Origin: JBKPHS01 sp046729975
GTDB lineage: Bacteria; Actinomycetota; Thermoleophilia; Solirubrobacterales; Thermoleophilaceae
Direction of reading: 5' to 3'
Assembly (NCBI GenBank): GCA_046729975.1
Contig: JBKPHS010000141.1
Location: 1 to 7,163 of the forward strand
Length of the DNA: 7,163 bases
In this document: positions 5,363-7,163 of the stretch, piece after piece
Layout: each line of letters opens with the position of its first letter
Position numbering within the stretch: the stretch's first letter is position 1
Notes under the pieces: generated by a model
What the model saw: only the letters and a program-made list of their open reading frames with translations
The model's database searches: none
Told to the model about the DNA's origin: nothing
Program-made: the position numbers and the translations under genes

Positions 5363-6588
5363 GCGACCGCGAGGTCGAGTATCTGCTGATCGGCGGCGGC
5401 CTGGCGAGCGCCAACTGCGCTCGCTGGCTGCGCGAGGAGGGCGCCGATGGCCCGGTCCTGCTGGTGGGCCGCGAGCCTCAGCGCCCCTACAACCGGCCGC
5501 CGCTCTCGAAGGGCTACCTGCAGGGCAGGGAGACGATCGAGGACGTCCTCTTCCGACCGGACGGCTGGTGGGAGGACCAGGGCATCGACGTGCTGACGCG
5601 TACCAGCGTCATGAGTCTGGACCCCGACTCCCGGACCGCAAAGCTCTCGACCGGCGACGAGGTCTCGTTCGGCAAGGCGCTGCTCGCGACGGGATCGAAC
5701 GTCCGCCGCTTCCGTGTCGACGGCTGCGAGCTCGACGGCATCCACTACCTCCGCACGATCGGCAACTCGGAAGCGATCTGGGCCGACGCCGAGCCCGCCG
5801 ACCACGTGGTCACGATCGGCGGCAGCTACATCAGCACCGAGGTGGCCGCGTCGCTCACCTTCCGCGGGAAGAGCTGCAGCATCGCGATGCTGGAGGAGGT
5901 CACGCTCGAGCGGCACTTCGGCAGCGAAGTCGGAGAGTTCTTCCAGAGGGTGCTGGAGGACCACGGCGTCGCGGTCCACGGCGGCGAGGAGCTCGAGCGA
6001 TTCGAGGGCTCCGACGGGCGGGTGGCGAAGGTGGTGCTGAAGTCGGGTCGGGAGATCGACGCGCAGTGCGTCGTCATCGGAGCAGGCGTGATCCCGGACG
6101 TGACGCTCGCGAAGCAGGCCGGGCTCGAGATCGGGGACGCGGGCGGGGTCGTCTGCTCGTCGCGGCTCGAGACGAGCGCGCCCGGGATCTTCGCCGCCGG
6201 CGACATCTGCGAGTACGACTCCGTCGTGCACGGCGGGCGCCTGCGCGTCGAGCACTGGGACGTGGCCTTCAACCAGGGAAAGACGGCGGCGCTCAACCTG
6301 CTCGGCCGCGACGTCCCGCACGACGTCGTCCCCTACTTCTTCTCCGATCTCGCGGACTGGACGGGATTCGAGTACGTCGGTCCCGGCTCGGGCGAGGTCG
6401 TGATCCGCGGCTCAATGGACGGAGGCGACTACACCGCCTTCTACCTCGACGAGGACGGCCGGGTGACGGCCGCGCTGACAGTCGGGCGCTCGGATGACCT
6501 GGAGCACGCGCGACGGTTCATCGCGGAGCACTTGGCGCCGGACCGGGCTGGCCTGGCGGACGAGCACACCGACCTCGGCTCGCTGTAG
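5359..6588 (+). CDS. FAD-dependent NADH:ferredoxin reductase-like oxidoreductase
   Basis: 409 aa from a GTG that overlaps the RCK stop (GTGA). The fold is that of BenD/AIF/rubredoxin-reductase-type flavoproteins. The first Rossmann motif is IGGGLASA (11-18) for FAD. RPYNRPPLSKG (42-52) is the family hallmark, followed by LLATGS (108-113). The second Rossmann is IGGSYISTE (153-161), where Ser156 and Ser159 replace glycines usual in GGGYIGxE. E179 after the next strand points to NADH rather than NADPH. FAAGD (278-282) is the second FAD motif, HWDVAFNQG (299-307) is conserved, and a C-terminal reductase domain starts at VPYFFSD (324-330). There is no CxxC or CxxxxC redox pair, so it is not a disulfide reductase. 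It should pass electrons from NADH through FAD to a small iron-sulphur or rubredoxin partner, none of which is encoded here. Translational coupling to a K+ regulator is the odd point and may indicate a shared role. Confidence 0.88.
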   Translation: MSDREVEYLLIGGGLASANCARWLREEGADGPVLLVGREPQRPYNRPPLSKGYLQGRETIEDVLFRPDGWWEDQGIDVLTRTSVMSLDPDSRTAKLSTGDEVSFGKALLATGSNVRRFRVDGCELDGIHYLRTIGNSEAIWADAEPADHVVTIGGSYISTEVAASLTFRGKSCSIAMLEEVTLERHFGSEVGEFFQRVLEDHGVAVHGGEELERFEGSDGRVAKVVLKSGREIDAQCVVIGAGVIPDVTLAKQAGLEIGDAGGVVCSSRLETSAPGIFAAGDICEYDSVVHGGRLRVEHWDVAFNQGKTAALNLLGRDVPHDVVPYFFSDLADWTGFEYVGPGSGEVVIRGSMDGGDYTAFYLDEDGRVTAALTVGRSDDLEHARRFIAEHLAPDRAGLADEHTDLGSL

Positions 6589-6624
6589 CGGACATCGGAC
6601 GAAGCGCCTGACGTCTGCGTACCT

Positions 6625-6726
6625 TCAGAAACGGCCCCGCCTGGCGAGCCGGTTGTCGCAGCCGTCACCGTTCACATGGTCGAGACACATGCCGAGGGGC
6701 CGGTCCAGCGACCAGGAGGCGAGTTC
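6625..6726 (-). pseudogene. Remnant of an HNH endonuclease
   Basis: Read on the minus strand from 6726 down to a TGA at 6625-6627, the peptide is ELASWSLDRPLGMC followed by LDHVNGDGCDNRLA (6684 to 6643) and RRGRF-stop. DHxNGDxxDNRxxNLR preceded by a Pro-Gly turn is the core of HNH-type homing-like endonucleases: His of the active site, the Asn/Asp loop and the DNR segment. Here the core survives almost intact, but the expected NLR after DNRLA is replaced and the frame stops five codons later. Upstream (higher coordinates) the frame becomes serine/arginine-rich shadow of the ParB-like gene, so no full HNH gene exists. It is best explained as a decayed fragment of a nuclease gene, perhaps once mobile. 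A chance match is unlikely given the length of the motif, but homology has not been tested. Confidence 0.5.
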
Positions 6727-6744
6727 TGACACGCGGGCCCGTTG

Positions 6745-6750
6745 TACGCT
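6745..6750 (+). promoter_or_regulatory. Possible -10 element before the ParB-like gene
   Basis: TACGCT (6745-6750) fits TAnnnT and ends 10 nt before the ATG at 6761. CTGACA (6726-6731) resembles a -35 box, but the 13-nt spacing is too short for a standard promoter. The remaining leader would be only a few bases long. It is the weakest of the four candidates. Confidence 0.25.
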
Positions 6751-6760
6751 TGACCTCGAG

Positions 6761-7163
6761 ATGAAGGGACTGAGGGCCCGCCGCCGCGACCGCCTGCTCG
6801 AGCTCGACGAGGTCGAGCGGCGACTGAAGCCGTTCGGGCGCCGGTACCTCGGTGTCCGCGCGATCCCGCTCGACGCGCTCGTCGGCACAGATGGCCGCGC
6901 CAGCTCGTTCACCCGCGACTTCCGCCCGCTTCACGCGTTCAGCCGCGACCGGCTGCGCTCGCTCGAGGGCGCGTTCGCCGACGGCGCCTTCCCGCCGATC
7001 GTTACGGTCAAGCTCGGTGAGGCGTACTTCGTGATCGACGGTCACCACCGCGCCGCCCTCGCGCGGCGCGGAGGCGCAGAGATGATCGACGCCGACGTGA
7101 CCGAGCTCATCGCGCGCGTCCCTCTCCCGGCCGGGGCGGACATGCTCGAGGTCGTCCTCCGGG
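6761..7163 (+). CDS. ParB-like nuclease-fold protein, N-terminal part (runs off window)
   Basis: An open frame of 134 codons from ATG continues past the window end without a stop. It begins with a basic segment (MKGLRARRRDRLLELDEVER) and then KPFGRRYLGVRAIPLDALVGTDGR. A ParB/sulfiredoxin-like core follows, with FPPIVTVKLGEAYFVIDG leading into DGHHRAALARR (93-103) and IDADVTEL. The DGHHR segment is the phosphate- or nucleotide-binding motif of the ParB N-terminal fold; ParB itself has GERR at this position. Single-domain relatives of this kind are common in actinobacteria and their function is not established. There is no helix-turn-helix in the visible part, so a role in chromosome partition should not be assumed. 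The ATG lacks a Shine-Dalgarno. G+C content and codon use match the neighbours. It appears to be a separate transcription unit from the K+/flavoprotein cluster. Confidence 0.75.
   Translation, partial: MKGLRARRRDRLLELDEVERRLKPFGRRYLGVRAIPLDALVGTDGRASSFTRDFRPLHAFSRDRLRSLEGAFADGAFPPIVTVKLGEAYFVIDGHHRAALARRGGAEMIDADVTELIARVPLPAGADMLEVVLR

Larger units (their letters stand above)
6589..6760. other. Intergenic gap without a conserved gene on the + strand
   Basis: 172 nt between the flavoprotein stop and the ParB-like start. I find no tRNA, no strong terminator with a T-run and no + strand reading frame with family resemblance. CGGCCCC (6632-6638) and GGGGCCG (6697-6703) are complementary but 58 nt apart, so they are a poor terminator. 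The stretch holds an HNH-nuclease-like relic on the minus strand and a possible -10 element near its right end. Confidence 0.6.

Noticed and set aside
5080..6321. 413-codon open frame on the minus strand
   Set aside because: Antisense to the flavoprotein and RCK genes, which have clear family motifs. The composition is shadow-like, with no coherent fold.
6589..6760. tRNA, riboswitch or CRISPR in the gap
   Set aside because: There are no regularly spaced repeats, no cloverleaf arms and no conserved riboswitch core. The long-range CGGCCCC/GGGGCCG pairing is too distant to call.
6761..7163. Chromosome partition ParB
   Set aside because: The motif is DGHHR rather than the GERR of partition ParB, there is no helix-turn-helix in view and no parA neighbour. 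Only the ParB-like fold is claimed.

Overview
The window is about two-thirds G+C, with strongly GC-biased third codon positions, GTG starts and stop/start overlaps. Gene content points to a high-GC actinobacterium. The combination of a membrane pyrophosphatase, APC permeases carrying a universal-stress (USP) domain and small TrkA/RCK proteins would fit a Thermoleophilia/Gaiellales/Solirubrobacterales-type lineage, but that placement is inference from family resemblance.

Layout, all real genes on the + strand. (1) 1-111: the C-terminal end of a membrane proton-translocating pyrophosphatase (hppA). (2) 111-181: a compact array of heptanucleotides facing each other, forming a 17-bp hairpin followed by a T-rich run. 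It probably terminates hppA and overlaps the promoter of the next gene. (3) 187-2070: a 12-TM APC-superfamily permease with a C-terminal USP domain. (4) 2101-2301: a 66-aa two-helix membrane protein. (5) 2298-4220: a second, diverged APC-USP paralogue, coupled to the small gene through a GTGA overlap. (6) 4253-4681: an RCK_N-only TrkA-like protein. (7) 4682-5362: a full RCK_N+RCK_C TrkA-like protein starting directly after the previous stop. (8) 5359-6588: an NADH-type FAD-dependent ferredoxin-reductase-like oxidoreductase, again coupled by GTGA. (9) 6589-6760: an intergenic stretch carrying, on the minus strand, what looks like a relic of an HNH endonuclease. (10) 6761 to the window end: a truncated gene for a ParB-like (DGHHR) protein.

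The central block 187-5362 reads as a potassium-transport locus. Two APC-USP permeases, related in architecture to KimA/KUP K+/H+ symporters, sit beside two RCK nucleotide-sensing proteins, and no TrkH/KtrB-type membrane subunit is present. From memory, mycobacterial CeoB/CeoC lie beside an APC permease (Rv2690c), which supports the pairing. The proton pump upstream could supply the gradient, and the NADH-dependent flavoprotein could couple redox state to the RCK pair; both links are inference. The second permease has lost most polar residues at the positions expected to line the ion site, and the first RCK protein has lost its C-terminal domain. The locus therefore looks like an active copy plus a reduced copy at both the permease and the regulator level.

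The four operon-head or gene-head starts (187, 2101, 4253, 6761) each have a TAnnnT hexamer ending 6-10 nt upstream and no clear Shine-Dalgarno. This suggests leaderless or near-leaderless transcripts, while the internal genes rely on overlaps or an SD. I see no tRNA, rRNA, CRISPR array or intact mobile element.
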